26,115 bases of DNA from JBCAWW01 sp039024315 (lineage in GTDB: Bacteria > Bacteroidota > Bacteroidia > J057), in assembly GCA_039024315.1 (NCBI GenBank), contig JBCCQN010000115.1, forward strand, positions 1 to 26,115. Reading direction: 5' to 3'. Shown one piece after another: positions 7,549-14,661 of this stretch. A program made the translations under genes and the position numbers. A model generated the notes under the pieces. The model worked only from the letters and a program-made list of their open reading frames with translations, did not search any database and was not told the DNA's origin. Positions within the stretch are counted from its first letter, which is position 1, and each line of letters opens with the position of its first letter.

Positions 7549-7790
7549 TACTTACCTAATCCAAAGCTTCCTCCTCTGGTACCACGCATCAGATAGTAGG
7601 ATCGGAAAGTAGTACGCAGACAATCACCATTTCTGTTTTGATAGTAGTCAGGACAGCGTTCTTTGATCTCGTTCATAGTTTGCTTGTCCATCGGGCCACC
7701 AACTCCCCAACCAATGGTAGAGCCTGCATAAACGGTCAGTCCAAAGGCTCCAAAAAGGAGTAAGACCAATAATTTTGAAAGTGTACTCAT
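7548..7790 (-). CDS. Small exported protein of the DUF4178 gene unit
   Basis: Starting at ATG 7790 this is an 80-aa protein with a hydrophobic N-terminal signal (MSTLSKLLVLLLFGAFGL, then TVYAG). The mature part of about 58 residues is rich in glycine, with two cysteines (ERCPDYYQNRNGDCLRT) that could form a disulphide, ending in RGGSFGLGK. I do not recognise a family. A start seven codons further upstream is possible but would overlap the preceding gene by 11 bp and put polar residues before the signal, so 7790 is preferred. It is 10 bp after the DUF4178 gene and overlaps the next gene by one base, so it is clearly part of the same transcript. Confidence 0.65.
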   Translation of the reverse strand: MSTLSKLLVLLLFGAFGLTVYAGSTIGWGVGGPMDKQTMNEIKERCPDYYQNRNGDCLRTTFRSYYLMRGTRGGSFGLGK

Positions 7791-7800
7791 GTTGTAATTA

Positions 7801-9090
7801 TTAACGACCACTGCGGCTCCATGCGATAGCCATTGGAATCAAGATAATCAATAAACCGAAGGCGAAGTAGCGAGTCAACCAAACGTTTTTGCGAATGCTC
7901 ACCATCACCTCACCCGGAGGTATGCTGTTGGCACTATCTCTTAAAATCTGTAGATAATAAGTACCATCCTCTGCTAGGCGAAATATTTGGCTACTTTCAT
8001 CGCTTGATTCTACCCAAGTGCCTTCATCATCGCGTCCAGTATAATAATAAAACTCACTATCCAAGGTGTTGATCACCTGTTTGTCGCCATCTAAGAGGTA
8101 GGCAAATAGATACATCTCGCTATTAGTACCAATCTTCTTAGCTTTCATCTGGAAATTGTAGAGGGCCTCCCCTTCGAGTTGAATGGGGCCTACCAATTCA
8201 GGCGCTTGATCACTCACTTGAGCAGGGTCAAAAGTACGACTATAGACCTCTGATCCTTCAGAGACGGTGGAATACATCAAACCAAGAAGCAGAAATAAAG
8301 CAGTGGCGGCGGCAATTCTAAAGATGTAACGCCAATTAGCCTCTTTTTGCTTTAGGGCAGCAATTTCTTCATTGCCGGCGAAGGCTTCTAAGACTTTACG
8401 GCGGGTAATGGGTCTTTCTCTAAAGAATTCAACCTCTTTGATGCTACGTTGATTTTTAGCCAAACGCCACTCCACCGAGTAGTTGATTCCTCGCTCTTTG
8501 AAGGTTGCAAAGCGAATCTTGTCGCCCTTCTTGATGCGATAGTTAGATTCTCCTTCAAAGAAAATCACTTCAGCATCGCCATACTCTCTTACGATTTGGT
8601 TTGCTTGCTTTTTGTAGAAGCTCATCCGCTTGTTTCGCGGCATGAGGGAAGGCGTTTCGGGAACAATCTCTTCGGACCACCAATATCCTTCACGGTCTTC
8701 GACCAAATATTTGTAGGTACGAGCGGCATCCATGAGTAACCATTCGTCGTAAACCCAAACTTCGTCTGAATAGCCCGTTTCGCCTTCCTCATTGTAATAC
8801 TCTTTGTAGCGCATGCGCCAGCGAGTACGCGCGAGAATTTGATATTCCTCTCCATCGATCATACCGACTTGCCCTAGACGGATAAACGACATCGGCTTTT
8901 GGCGAGAAGGATTGCCGAGAGACTCGAGGATTTGATGGGTCTCAGATTTGAGATCCAAAACGGAACCACAGTATTGACAAGAGATATACTGAGCGCGGGG
9001 ATGCTTGATGCTAAGCGCATTGCCACAATTGACGCAATCCAATTGCTTAACCGAAGCTAAATCGACCTGTGTTTTTATATTAGTGCTCAT
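7801..9090 (-). CDS. DUF4178 protein with N-terminal zinc ribbon and two membrane segments
   Basis: This 429-aa protein has a zinc ribbon with two CxxC pairs at C19/C22 and C38/C41 (LDCVNCGNAL and SCQYCGSV). It is followed by DUF4178-type beta-rich sequence containing GEEYQILARTRWRMRYKEY and VYDEWLLMD, and a second similar stretch (YRIKKGDKIRF, INYSVEWRLA). One transmembrane helix is near residues 254-276 (RIAAATALFLLLGLMY). A predicted extracytoplasmic domain then leads to a last helix near residues 408-425 (FGLLIILIPMAIAWS). The function is unknown. It starts one base after the stop of another DUF4178 protein. In other bacteria DUF4178 genes occur beside DUF350 and polyamine-enzyme genes, but none is visible here. 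Family confidence is good, function none. Confidence 0.8.
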   Translation of the reverse strand: MSTNIKTQVDLASVKQLDCVNCGNALSIKHPRAQYISCQYCGSVLDLKSETHQILESLGNPSRQKPMSFIRLGQVGMIDGEEYQILARTRWRMRYKEYYNEEGETGYSDEVWVYDEWLLMDAARTYKYLVEDREGYWWSEEIVPETPSLMPRNKRMSFYKKQANQIVREYGDAEVIFFEGESNYRIKKGDKIRFATFKERGINYSVEWRLAKNQRSIKEVEFFRERPITRRKVLEAFAGNEEIAALKQKEANWRYIFRIAAATALFLLLGLMYSTVSEGSEVYSRTFDPAQVSDQAPELVGPIQLEGEALYNFQMKAKKIGTNSEMYLFAYLLDGDKQVINTLDSEFYYYTGRDDEGTWVESSDESSQIFRLAEDGTYYLQILRDSANSIPPGEVMVSIRKNVWLTRYFAFGLLIILIPMAIAWSRSGR

Positions 9091-9091
9091 A

Positions 9092-9715
9092 TCAGTTTAG
9101 CTCTAGCTCCTCCAATGCAAAGGGTTGTCCCACAAATAATACTTTTTCATCAGGCAGTAATTCGACGCTGACGATTTTGCCTTCCCAAAGTCCATCCACA
9201 AAGTCTGCTGGTTCCCCAGGCACAATTCTAAAAGGGAGTTCGCCTTCGCCTCCATTTACTTTGGCAGTTGACTTTGAAGTAACAAAGACTGGCTCCCAGT
9301 TATCATTTAGATTGGTCCAGTTTCCTACCTCTATCGAATCCAATGATAGAGACGAATTGATTTCTTTTTCTTGTCTAAACAGCACAAAAGAACCATCGTC
9401 TTCTTGAATCCAAGCGCCTTCTCCATCATCCAAAAATTGGATGTACCATTCATCCCAAAAACCATCTTCGTAATCTATCCGCAGACGACCCAAAACCAGA
9501 AATTCACGGCCAAAATAGCGTCCCGACTGGCCGATCATAAATACCGAGCCATAATCGATGAGCAGATGTTTTTCACCTACCGATTGCAAGGATTCAGCAT
9601 TGATATGACTGGTCTGATGGCAATAGCTACACACTAAGGTTCTTGCTCCGGGCGTTTTTTGCTCGATAGGAGCCCCACAAGAAGGACATTCAAATTGGCG
9701 CTGAAACATTGACAA
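9092..9715 (-). CDS. DUF4178 protein with N-terminal zinc ribbon (soluble)
   Basis: This 207-aa protein has CxxC pairs at C10/C13 and C29/C32 (FECPSCGAPIEQ, LVCSYCHQTSH). One DUF4178-type domain follows, with SGRYFGREFLVLGRLRIDY, WDEWYIQFLDDGEGAWIQED and a C-terminal part ending FALEELELN. No signal peptide or membrane helix is seen, so it is probably cytoplasmic. It is the first gene of a four-gene unit and ends one base before the larger DUF4178 protein. The two share the ribbon-plus-DUF4178 plan and look like ancient duplicates, one having gained membrane segments. The first ATG is used; an ATG two codons later is equally possible. Confidence 0.8.
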   Translation of the reverse strand: MSMFQRQFECPSCGAPIEQKTPGARTLVCSYCHQTSHINAESLQSVGEKHLLIDYGSVFMIGQSGRYFGREFLVLGRLRIDYEDGFWDEWYIQFLDDGEGAWIQEDDGSFVLFRQEKEINSSLSLDSIEVGNWTNLNDNWEPVFVTSKSTAKVNGGEGELPFRIVPGEPADFVDGLWEGKIVSVELLPDEKVLFVGQPFALEELELN

Positions 9716-9941
9716 AGTTTGAATTGGTATCTGATTGAAATTTTGACCTATTGAGTGCGATAATACAAATCAAAGACGGCAAAAGTTCAGGATGGTTGTA
9801 TAAAATTGTCTCCAACAATTTATCACAGTTTTGGCCTAGCCGCAAATGCTTTTGGTTTTCCTGAGTACAAAGGGGGGAGTATGGAGGCTAAAGACTCGCA
9901 TTAGGTAAAGGCTCAATGCTCTAGCTACTAATCTTTTATTT

Positions 9942-9959
9942 TTCTGCGGCGCAGAACGC
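9942..9959 (-). repeat. GCGTTC hairpin repeat, intergenic copy
   Basis: TTCTGC-GGC-GCAGAA-CGC on the plus strand: six perfect pairs around a three-base loop, with the fixed GAACGC edge. The second-position C-to-T change of the stem is matched by G-to-A on the other arm. Confidence 0.75.
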
Positions 9960-10020
9960 GGAGAAAAATTAGGGAGATAAATTGCGCAGTCAAATACTCT
10001 ACTACTCTGATAAATGAATT

Positions 10021-10039
10021 AGCGTTCCGCGAAGCGGAA
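10021..10039 (+). repeat. GCGTTC hairpin repeat, intergenic copy (best match to consensus)
   Basis: AGCGTTCCGCGAAGCGGAA: six perfect pairs (TTCCGC/GCGGAA) around a GAA loop. It lies 17 bp beyond the stop of the minus-strand gene at 10056. Confidence 0.8.
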
Positions 10040-10055
10040 AAATAGGCTATCAAGA

Positions 10056-11606
10056 TCACTCTAAATTTACGATACCCATCCTGTAATCAAGAGTTAAGGA
10101 TTTCATAGCTCCGATCAAGAGTTTTCCGTTTTTAAAAGCAGAAATAGTAGGAATGTAATAGAGTTCAATGTCCTTATCATTAAAGAGATTTTCATGATAT
10201 TCGAGCTGCCCATTTTCATCGATTACCGCCAAATCGGTGTAGATACTACCGGTCTTAGTACTCAATTCTTTTCGCTCTGAGTAAGACTTATGGTCGTTAA
10301 AGATAAGGTAAACCTTATCGTTGTACAGAGCTAGCGAATATGAAATCATGTCCCAGCCACCAGATGTCGAAAAACGCTTAGGCACTTTCTGGAGACTAAA
10401 CAACTCTCCTTCCTTACTAAAGCGTACGATTATAAGATCTTCTGAAGAATATATATATCTAGTCCGCGACTGGCCATTTTGGTAAGAAGTGTATTGGGTT
10501 ACATATCGATTTTCGGCAATGAAACCAAGACTGCCATCTTTAAAGTAGAGGAGAGAGCTAAAATCATAATTACTTTCTAGCCCCTTATCTTTTTTAAGCT
10601 CCTTATCACTAATCAATCCTTCCAAAAACGCTGTTTCGAACTTATGGATCTCAATATGTTCAATTCCCTCTTTTTTTGTCCCACGGGCAAAAAAGACTCC
10701 TTGTAGACCACTTCTGCGCTGATCGTCAGTATAAAATCCACTAATCAGAATTTCGGAAGAGGATTCAGAAGGAAAATATAGGCGCACATTCGTAGGCGCT
10801 ATAGTTTCCCCTATGCGTAAATCAAACTCATTGACATCTGTCTCCGTAATTTGAAAGATTTTGAAATCATAGGAGGGTAAACCTTTAGAATTTTTCTTTC
10901 TGTCGCGCAGTTTTCCTAATACATAGATTGTCCCCTCATTGCTGACAACTGTCTGAGTAATTTCAAGATCTTTGTCTTGATATGGTAGTTTCTGAATCCG
11001 TTTCCATAGGAGTTTAAAATCAGCATCAAATACGGCAACGTCAAAACTTTCTTCCCGATATCGCCTATCACCAGTGGCAATAATGTTGGTAAAAGCTACC
11101 AGATTACTATCTCGGCTAATCACCAATTCATTTGCATTATCTGCAGTACCTTCGGTACTTATCCATCCCCAATCAACCGTTAATTCACGACGGTAAGGAT
11201 GACTATGAATAAGCCGTAATTTTTTAAAGTTACCTTGATCAAATCTCGATACATACAACTCCCATTGCTTATTTTTGACAGAGCTTAGATACCCAAAAGT
11301 GCCATTCTTAGTATGAATAATTTTATTTAGGTTGCTATTATAATATGAGTAGTTAAAGGGGGCCTTTTTAGTGGCAATCAGTTTGTGTTGATGATTAAAT
11401 TTCCCAATGCTTGTGCCCTTCCGGTTGTCAAACAACAAATAATAATATTCATCATCCATCTCGATCAATTTGAGGGTCGAAAAAACCCCTTTGGTCTTTT
11501 TATATTCTGGCCCCCAATCAACAGAATATTCATTTTGAGATTTCATGTCTCCTGAGCAGAAGATTATAACTAGGGTAAGGAGGACAATTTTCTTGACAAG
11601 AATCAT
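10056..11606 (-). CDS. Exported protein of unknown function, possibly beta-propeller-like
   Basis: This 516-aa protein has an N-terminal signal peptide (MILVKKIVLLTLVIIFCSGD, cleavage near residue 24). The body is a series of beta-strand phrases that resemble propeller blades or 'read-out' repeats: YYYLLFDNRKGTSIGKF, GTFGYLSSVKNKQWELYVS, GTIYVLGKL, GSLGFIAENRYVTQY, KVYLIFNDHKSY and GKLLIGAMKSL. I see no catalytic motif and no T9SS tail, so it is probably periplasmic or exported by another route. I do not recognise a named family. The gene is visibly more AT-rich than its neighbours, uses more AAA/ATT-type codons, and contains none of the GCGTTC hairpins found in many nearby genes; this hints at a different history. 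It ends 449 bp after the divergent-side neighbour's start and is 81 bp downstream of ispF. Confidence 0.75.
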   Translation of the reverse strand: MILVKKIVLLTLVIIFCSGDMKSQNEYSVDWGPEYKKTKGVFSTLKLIEMDDEYYYLLFDNRKGTSIGKFNHQHKLIATKKAPFNYSYYNSNLNKIIHTKNGTFGYLSSVKNKQWELYVSRFDQGNFKKLRLIHSHPYRRELTVDWGWISTEGTADNANELVISRDSNLVAFTNIIATGDRRYREESFDVAVFDADFKLLWKRIQKLPYQDKDLEITQTVVSNEGTIYVLGKLRDRKKNSKGLPSYDFKIFQITETDVNEFDLRIGETIAPTNVRLYFPSESSSEILISGFYTDDQRRSGLQGVFFARGTKKEGIEHIEIHKFETAFLEGLISDKELKKDKGLESNYDFSSLLYFKDGSLGFIAENRYVTQYTSYQNGQSRTRYIYSSEDLIIVRFSKEGELFSLQKVPKRFSTSGGWDMISYSLALYNDKVYLIFNDHKSYSERKELSTKTGSIYTDLAVIDENGQLEYHENLFNDKDIELYYIPTISAFKNGKLLIGAMKSLTLDYRMGIVNLE

Positions 11607-11687
11607 GGTTTAAGCTGTATTATTTAGACTATTGTGTTACATATCTTGATAAAATTGAAAGATGGAAAACAGATTTGGGGGTGAGAC

Positions 11688-12176
11688 TTATTGCTCATCT
11701 TTAAACAAAAGCACTACCGCATGCGCGATCATGCTTTCTTCACGTCCAACTGCATCTGTCTTTTCGTGGGTGGTGGCTTTGATAGACACATTTTGAGTAT
11801 CTGTACCCAGCAAGCGGGCGATTACCGCTTGCATGGCAGGCACATGGGGATTGATTTTGGGCTTTTCGGCGATGACGGTACAGTCTAGATTTCCTAATCG
11901 ATAGCCCTTTTCGCGCATCAATTGATAGGTGCCCTCTACAAACAATCTGCTGTCCGCATTTTTGTACTTCGGATCAGTGTCAGGAAAGTGAAAGCCAATA
12001 TCGCGCAGATTCAAGGCCCCTAATACGGCATCACAAATGGCGTGAAGCAGCACATCAGCATCTGAATGCCCCAACAATCCCTTGTGATGAGGGATCTCAA
12101 TACCGCCTAAAATTAGTTTTCGATCTTCGACTAATTGGTGGGTATCATAACCATAGCCAATACGTATAGGATTCAT
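11688..12176 (-). CDS. ispF: 2-C-methyl-D-erythritol 2,4-cyclodiphosphate synthase
   Basis: This 162-aa protein has the family's normal length and all key motifs. IRIGYGYDTHQL carries zinc ligands D11 and H13, and LLGHSDADVLLHAICDAVLG carries zinc ligand H45. DIGFHFPDTDPKYKNADS is the substrate region, and SIKATTHEKTDAVGREE contains the conserved C-terminal T-T-x-E. IspF converts CDP-methylerythritol 2-phosphate into the cyclic diphosphate in the cytoplasmic MEP pathway for isoprenoids, a route that also supplies the menaquinone side chain. It is divergent from the ArsN2-like gene across 62 bp. The start at 12176 puts the conserved RIGYGYD at residues 5-11, as usual. Confidence 0.96.
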   Translation of the reverse strand: MNPIRIGYGYDTHQLVEDRKLILGGIEIPHHKGLLGHSDADVLLHAICDAVLGALNLRDIGFHFPDTDPKYKNADSRLFVEGTYQLMREKGYRLGNLDCTVIAEKPKINPHVPAMQAVIARLLGTDTQNVSIKATTHEKTDAVGREESMIAHAVVLLFKDEQ

Positions 12177-12238
12177 AGCGGCTAGTTAGGAAATATTCGC
12201 TAATCAATGCTAGAAAATTCTGTATTTTTCATTTAGAA

Positions 12239-12679
12239 ATGTCAGATACTAATTCCTCTATACAAATACGGGTAGTATCCAAAGCCGAGATGTCAAAGTT
12301 TCGAGAGATTTTGCGCTCCAATGGACTCCCAACCGATGATTTAAGCCAACCTCACCTTTGGTTTTTTAGTTATCAAAATGGAGTGCGTGTCGGAACCTTA
12401 GGGCTTGAGCAATATGGCTCGCTTGGCTTTTTACGATCACTTAGTATTTTGCCAGAATTTCACGCTCAAGGTCTGGGTTCTCAGGTAGTTAAGAAATTGA
12501 TTGCGGAGAGAGAAGCGTTCGGCTGCGCCGAACTCTACCTCATGACGACAGACGCAGCCGGCTTTTTTAGCAAATTCGGATTTCAAAGAGTTGAGCGTTC
12601 GGCCGTGCCGGAAAGCATAAAACAAACTCAGCAATACAGTAGTATCTGCCCCTCATCGGCAATAGTAATGAAGCTTTAA
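12239..12679 (+). CDS. arsN2: GNAT acetyltransferase of the ArsN2 (arsenic-resistance) type
   Basis: This 146-aa protein is a single GNAT fold. The acetyl-CoA loop is GLGSQVVKKLI (Q/R-x-x-G-x-G/A type). Several phrases are characteristic of the ArsN2 group: RVGTLGLEQYGSLGFLRSL, ELYLMTTDAAGFFSKFGF, and the tail VPESIKQTQQYSSICPSSA. ArsN2 proteins usually sit in ars operons and are thought to acetylate an arsenic-containing or related amino-group substrate. No arsR, arsC or efflux gene is visible here, so the substrate could be something else. Two GCGTTC hairpins are embedded in the coding sequence in different reading frames, without visible insertion relative to the family pattern. The following gene starts 16 bp after the stop. 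Confidence 0.75.
   Translation: MSDTNSSIQIRVVSKAEMSKFREILRSNGLPTDDLSQPHLWFFSYQNGVRVGTLGLEQYGSLGFLRSLSILPEFHAQGLGSQVVKKLIAEREAFGCAELYLMTTDAAGFFSKFGFQRVERSAVPESIKQTQQYSSICPSSAIVMKL
12514..12532 (+). repeat. GCGTTC hairpin repeat, coding copy
   Basis: AGCGTTCGGCTGCGCCGAA: six perfect pairs (TTCGGC/GCCGAA) around a TGC loop. It is read as E-A-F-G-C-A-E in the acetyltransferase. Confidence 0.75.
12594..12612 (+). repeat. GCGTTC hairpin repeat, coding copy in another frame
   Basis: AGCGTTCGGC-CGT-GCCGGA: TTCGGC pairs with GCCGGA with one T-G pair. It is in the same gene as the copy 80 bp upstream but read in a different frame (R-S-A-V-P-E). Confidence 0.7.
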
Positions 12680-12695
12680 AGCACCCAAAATCAGC

Positions 12696-13835
12696 ATGAA
12701 GACACCCTTGCGACCTAAATCTAATAAACCTTTACCGCTAGACCGACGATTTATTTGGATTGGTTTAGCTTTGGTCTCTTTGGTGATTCAGCAGCTTTTT
12801 TCAGCCAATCCCTTTTTTACAGAACTAGCCTATTCGCGGGGACTTTTCCCGCTCCTCCGTTCCATTTGGGACTATACTTTGGGCTGGTCTCCTATCCCCC
12901 TCCTCTACCCTGCAGTCTTTGGGCTGCTCTTTTGGATCGGTTTCCGCTGGTACAAAAGGCGGAAGGACAAGGAAAAGTCCAGCGAAAGGACCATACGCCA
13001 AAGATTGGGGCGAGGCTTCCTCAACTTATTAGGAGTGATAGCAGTGATTTTGGTTCTCTTTCTTTGGAGCTGGGGCTTCAACTATCAACGCCAACCTATT
13101 GAGCATCGCCTCGAAATACAGTTAGACAGCCTGACTTATGATGATGTAGAGCAGGAGTTTTTATGGGCGACTGACGCTTTGATCAAAGCGCATGCTCGGC
13201 TGGGAGACCGAGATACTACCCAAAGCATATTAGCCACTGATCTGCCAGCAGATCTAGAAACCCATATGCGAGATAAGCTAAAATCGGTCTTGCAAGCCAA
13301 TGATTATCCTACGCCGGGTCGGGTGAGAGCGAGGAGAGTTTTCCCTCCGGGAACGCTTTTCCAGCTGGGAGCCAGTGGCATCTACCTACCATGGATCGGT
13401 GAAGGGCACATTGATGCTGCCTTGCCTCCAGTTTCTCAGCCTTACACCTTAGTCCACGAAATGGCGCATGGCTATGGCTTCGGAGATGAAGGGAGCTGTA
13501 ATTTTTGGGCCTACCTCGCCTGTATGGAGTCAGAAAACCCCAGCGTGCAATACAGTGCTGCGTTTGCTTATTGGCGCGAAGTGGCGAGAGAGTATCTTTT
13601 TGTTGATACTACTCAGTTCAAAATGGTGCGAGATCAGCTACCCCAAGGCGTAAAAAGAGACTTAAGGGAGATCCGTAATACGATAAAAAAGTATCCAGGC
13701 TTTTTTCCGCAGGCTTCGCGCAGTATCTATGACATCTATCTCAAAAGTCAAGGAATCCGCGAAGGCCAAGCAAATTATAGCAGGGTGGTGGATCTTCTGG
13801 TCGCGTGGAGAAAATCCAGAGGCGAGAGTGGATGA
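12696..13835 (+). CDS. DUF3810 membrane protein with a zinc-metallopeptidase-like motif
   Basis: This 379-aa protein fits DUF3810 (PF12725), a family common in Bacteroidota. The N-terminal 130 residues contain three likely transmembrane helices (FIWIGLALVSLVIQQLF, LLYPAVFGLLFWIGF, GVIAVILVLFLWSWGF). The rest is an extracytoplasmic domain carrying VHEMAHGYGFGDEGSCNFW, an HExxH motif (H254, E255, H258) with an acidic residue six positions after the second histidine. That is a plausible gluzincin-like zinc site, but I know of no proven activity for the family. The stop lies inside the 3' end of the convergent sigma-factor gene (61-bp overlap, 13775-13835). It probably forms a transcript with the acetyltransferase 16 bp upstream. 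One hairpin copy is inside (13341-13357). Confidence 0.82.
   Translation: MKTPLRPKSNKPLPLDRRFIWIGLALVSLVIQQLFSANPFFTELAYSRGLFPLLRSIWDYTLGWSPIPLLYPAVFGLLFWIGFRWYKRRKDKEKSSERTIRQRLGRGFLNLLGVIAVILVLFLWSWGFNYQRQPIEHRLEIQLDSLTYDDVEQEFLWATDALIKAHARLGDRDTTQSILATDLPADLETHMRDKLKSVLQANDYPTPGRVRARRVFPPGTLFQLGASGIYLPWIGEGHIDAALPPVSQPYTLVHEMAHGYGFGDEGSCNFWAYLACMESENPSVQYSAAFAYWREVAREYLFVDTTQFKMVRDQLPQGVKRDLREIRNTIKKYPGFFPQASRSIYDIYLKSQGIREGQANYSRVVDLLVAWRKSRGESG
13341..13357 (-). repeat. GCGTTC hairpin repeat, coding copy
   Basis: TTCCC-TCC-GGGAA-CGCT on the plus strand: five perfect pairs around a three-base loop (GGA on the other strand) with the fixed GAACGCT edge. It is inside the DUF3810 gene. Confidence 0.65.
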
Positions 13836-14629
13836 TCGCCTAATACTTCGATCTGAATGCTGCTAATAGATTGCTCATGTCCTTCCAAACGGACGATCCA
13901 AGCAGGTTGCTGATACAGATAAGCCACCAATACCGGTAAATCTTTAAGCCACATCCATTCGTAACGGATCTGATTGTGTGGCAAACGCATGAGCATTTCG
14001 CCCACTGCTAGCGCTCCTTGGAAGCTAGCCGCAGGTCGAGAAATGTCAATACGAATATCTTCGCGCAGGATTTTGAGGAGCTTGCCTAAATCAGCACCTT
14101 TGCAGACTTCCACAAAAGTTTGATACAATTGTAAGTGTTGCTCTGGCTTGGCTTCAAAACGTTGGCGATCGTTGCGTAGATGGCGACGAGCCCGGCTCAA
14201 TAGCTGACGGCAGTACTCTTCACTCAATTCCAATAATTCGGCAATCTCCTTGTGAGAATAATTAAAAATCTCCTTGAGCAAAAAGACCGCTCGCTCCATG
14301 GGCGTAAGCTTTTCAAGCATAGCCTGCATGCCAAGGGCAAGGGCGGGTTGCTTGTCAATCAAGCCGGGAAGTTGATCTGTGAGTAATTCAGGGGCGATTT
14401 CGACATCGCTTCGCTTTTTGCGATGATCTCTGATGAAGTTGAGACATTTGTTCATCAGGGTACGCACTAGATAGCCTTCTGGGTTTTCTATTTCCTTCCT
14501 GCGGGGAACGCTCAGCCATTTTAACATGGTTTCCTGCACGATGTCTTCGGCATCGGCGGCATCCCCCAACATTTTGTAAGCTACTGGAAAAAGCAGTTGG
14601 TGGTAATCTTCAAAAAAAAGTGTGGACAT
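13775..14629 (-). CDS. ECF41-like RNA polymerase sigma factor with C-terminal extension
   Basis: This 284-aa protein has a sigma-70 region 2 (YHQLLFPVAYKMLGDAADAE followed by DIVQETMLKW) and region 4 (LTPMERAVFLLKEIFNYSHK, then EIAELLELSEEYCRQLLSRA). An extension of about 115 residues, as in the ECF41/SigJ group, follows; there a SnoaL/NTF2-like domain tunes core binding. In typical ECF41 proteins the extension carries a DGGGK motif. Here the corresponding stretch reads LREDIRIDISRPAASFQGAL, without it, so regulation or ligand binding may differ. No anti-sigma factor gene is adjacent, as usual for ECF41. Its 3' end overlaps the convergent DUF3810 gene by 61 bp, and its promoter region is shared with the divergent HisA-like gene. 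A hairpin copy is inside (14496-14512). Confidence 0.82.
   Translation of the reverse strand: MSTLFFEDYHQLLFPVAYKMLGDAADAEDIVQETMLKWLSVPRRKEIENPEGYLVRTLMNKCLNFIRDHRKKRSDVEIAPELLTDQLPGLIDKQPALALGMQAMLEKLTPMERAVFLLKEIFNYSHKEIAELLELSEEYCRQLLSRARRHLRNDRQRFEAKPEQHLQLYQTFVEVCKGADLGKLLKILREDIRIDISRPAASFQGALAVGEMLMRLPHNQIRYEWMWLKDLPVLVAYLYQQPAWIVRLEGHEQSISSIQIEVLGDHPLSPLDFLHATRRSTTLL
14496..14512 (-). repeat. GCGTTC hairpin repeat, coding copy with longer loop
   Basis: TTCC-TGCGG-GGAA-CGCT on the plus strand: four perfect pairs around a five-base loop with the fixed GAACGCT edge. It is in the sigma-factor gene, read as S-V-P-R-R-K. Confidence 0.45.
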
Positions 14630-14639
14630 AAGGATATCG

Positions 14640-14661
14640 TGTGAAAACTAAAGTGTTCACA
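14640..14661. promoter_or_regulatory. Inverted repeat TGTGAA-N10-TTCACA upstream of the sigma factor
   Basis: TGTGAA (14640-14645) and TTCACA (14656-14661) form a 6-bp inverted repeat with a 10-bp spacer, starting 11 bp before the sigma-factor ATG in the 103-bp region shared with the divergent HisA-like gene. The shape suits a dimeric regulator. The spacing does not fit a CRP site. Chance occurrence is possible. Confidence 0.3.

Larger units (their letters stand above)
9716..10055. other. 340-bp intergenic region with two opposed hairpin repeats, no gene seen
   Basis: No convincing coding frame is present. The region separates the start of the DUF4178 unit from the end of the next minus-strand gene, so it should hold the DUF4178 promoter near 9716-9800, although no clear TAnnTTTG box is visible there. 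Two GCGTTC hairpins in opposite orientation (9942-9959 and 10021-10039) lie 61 bp apart. Each has AT-rich flanks containing AATT and AAAAAT, like the edges of a small mobile or processed element. Confidence 0.6.

Noticed and set aside
13775..13835. Frameshift or misassembly where the DUF3810 and sigma-factor genes overlap
   Set aside because: Both reading frames are intact through the overlap and both proteins have plausible ends, so this is an ordinary convergent overlap.
14640..14661. CRP-binding site
   Set aside because: The half-sites TGTGA and TCACA are 12 bp apart instead of 6, so it is only listed as a generic inverted repeat.
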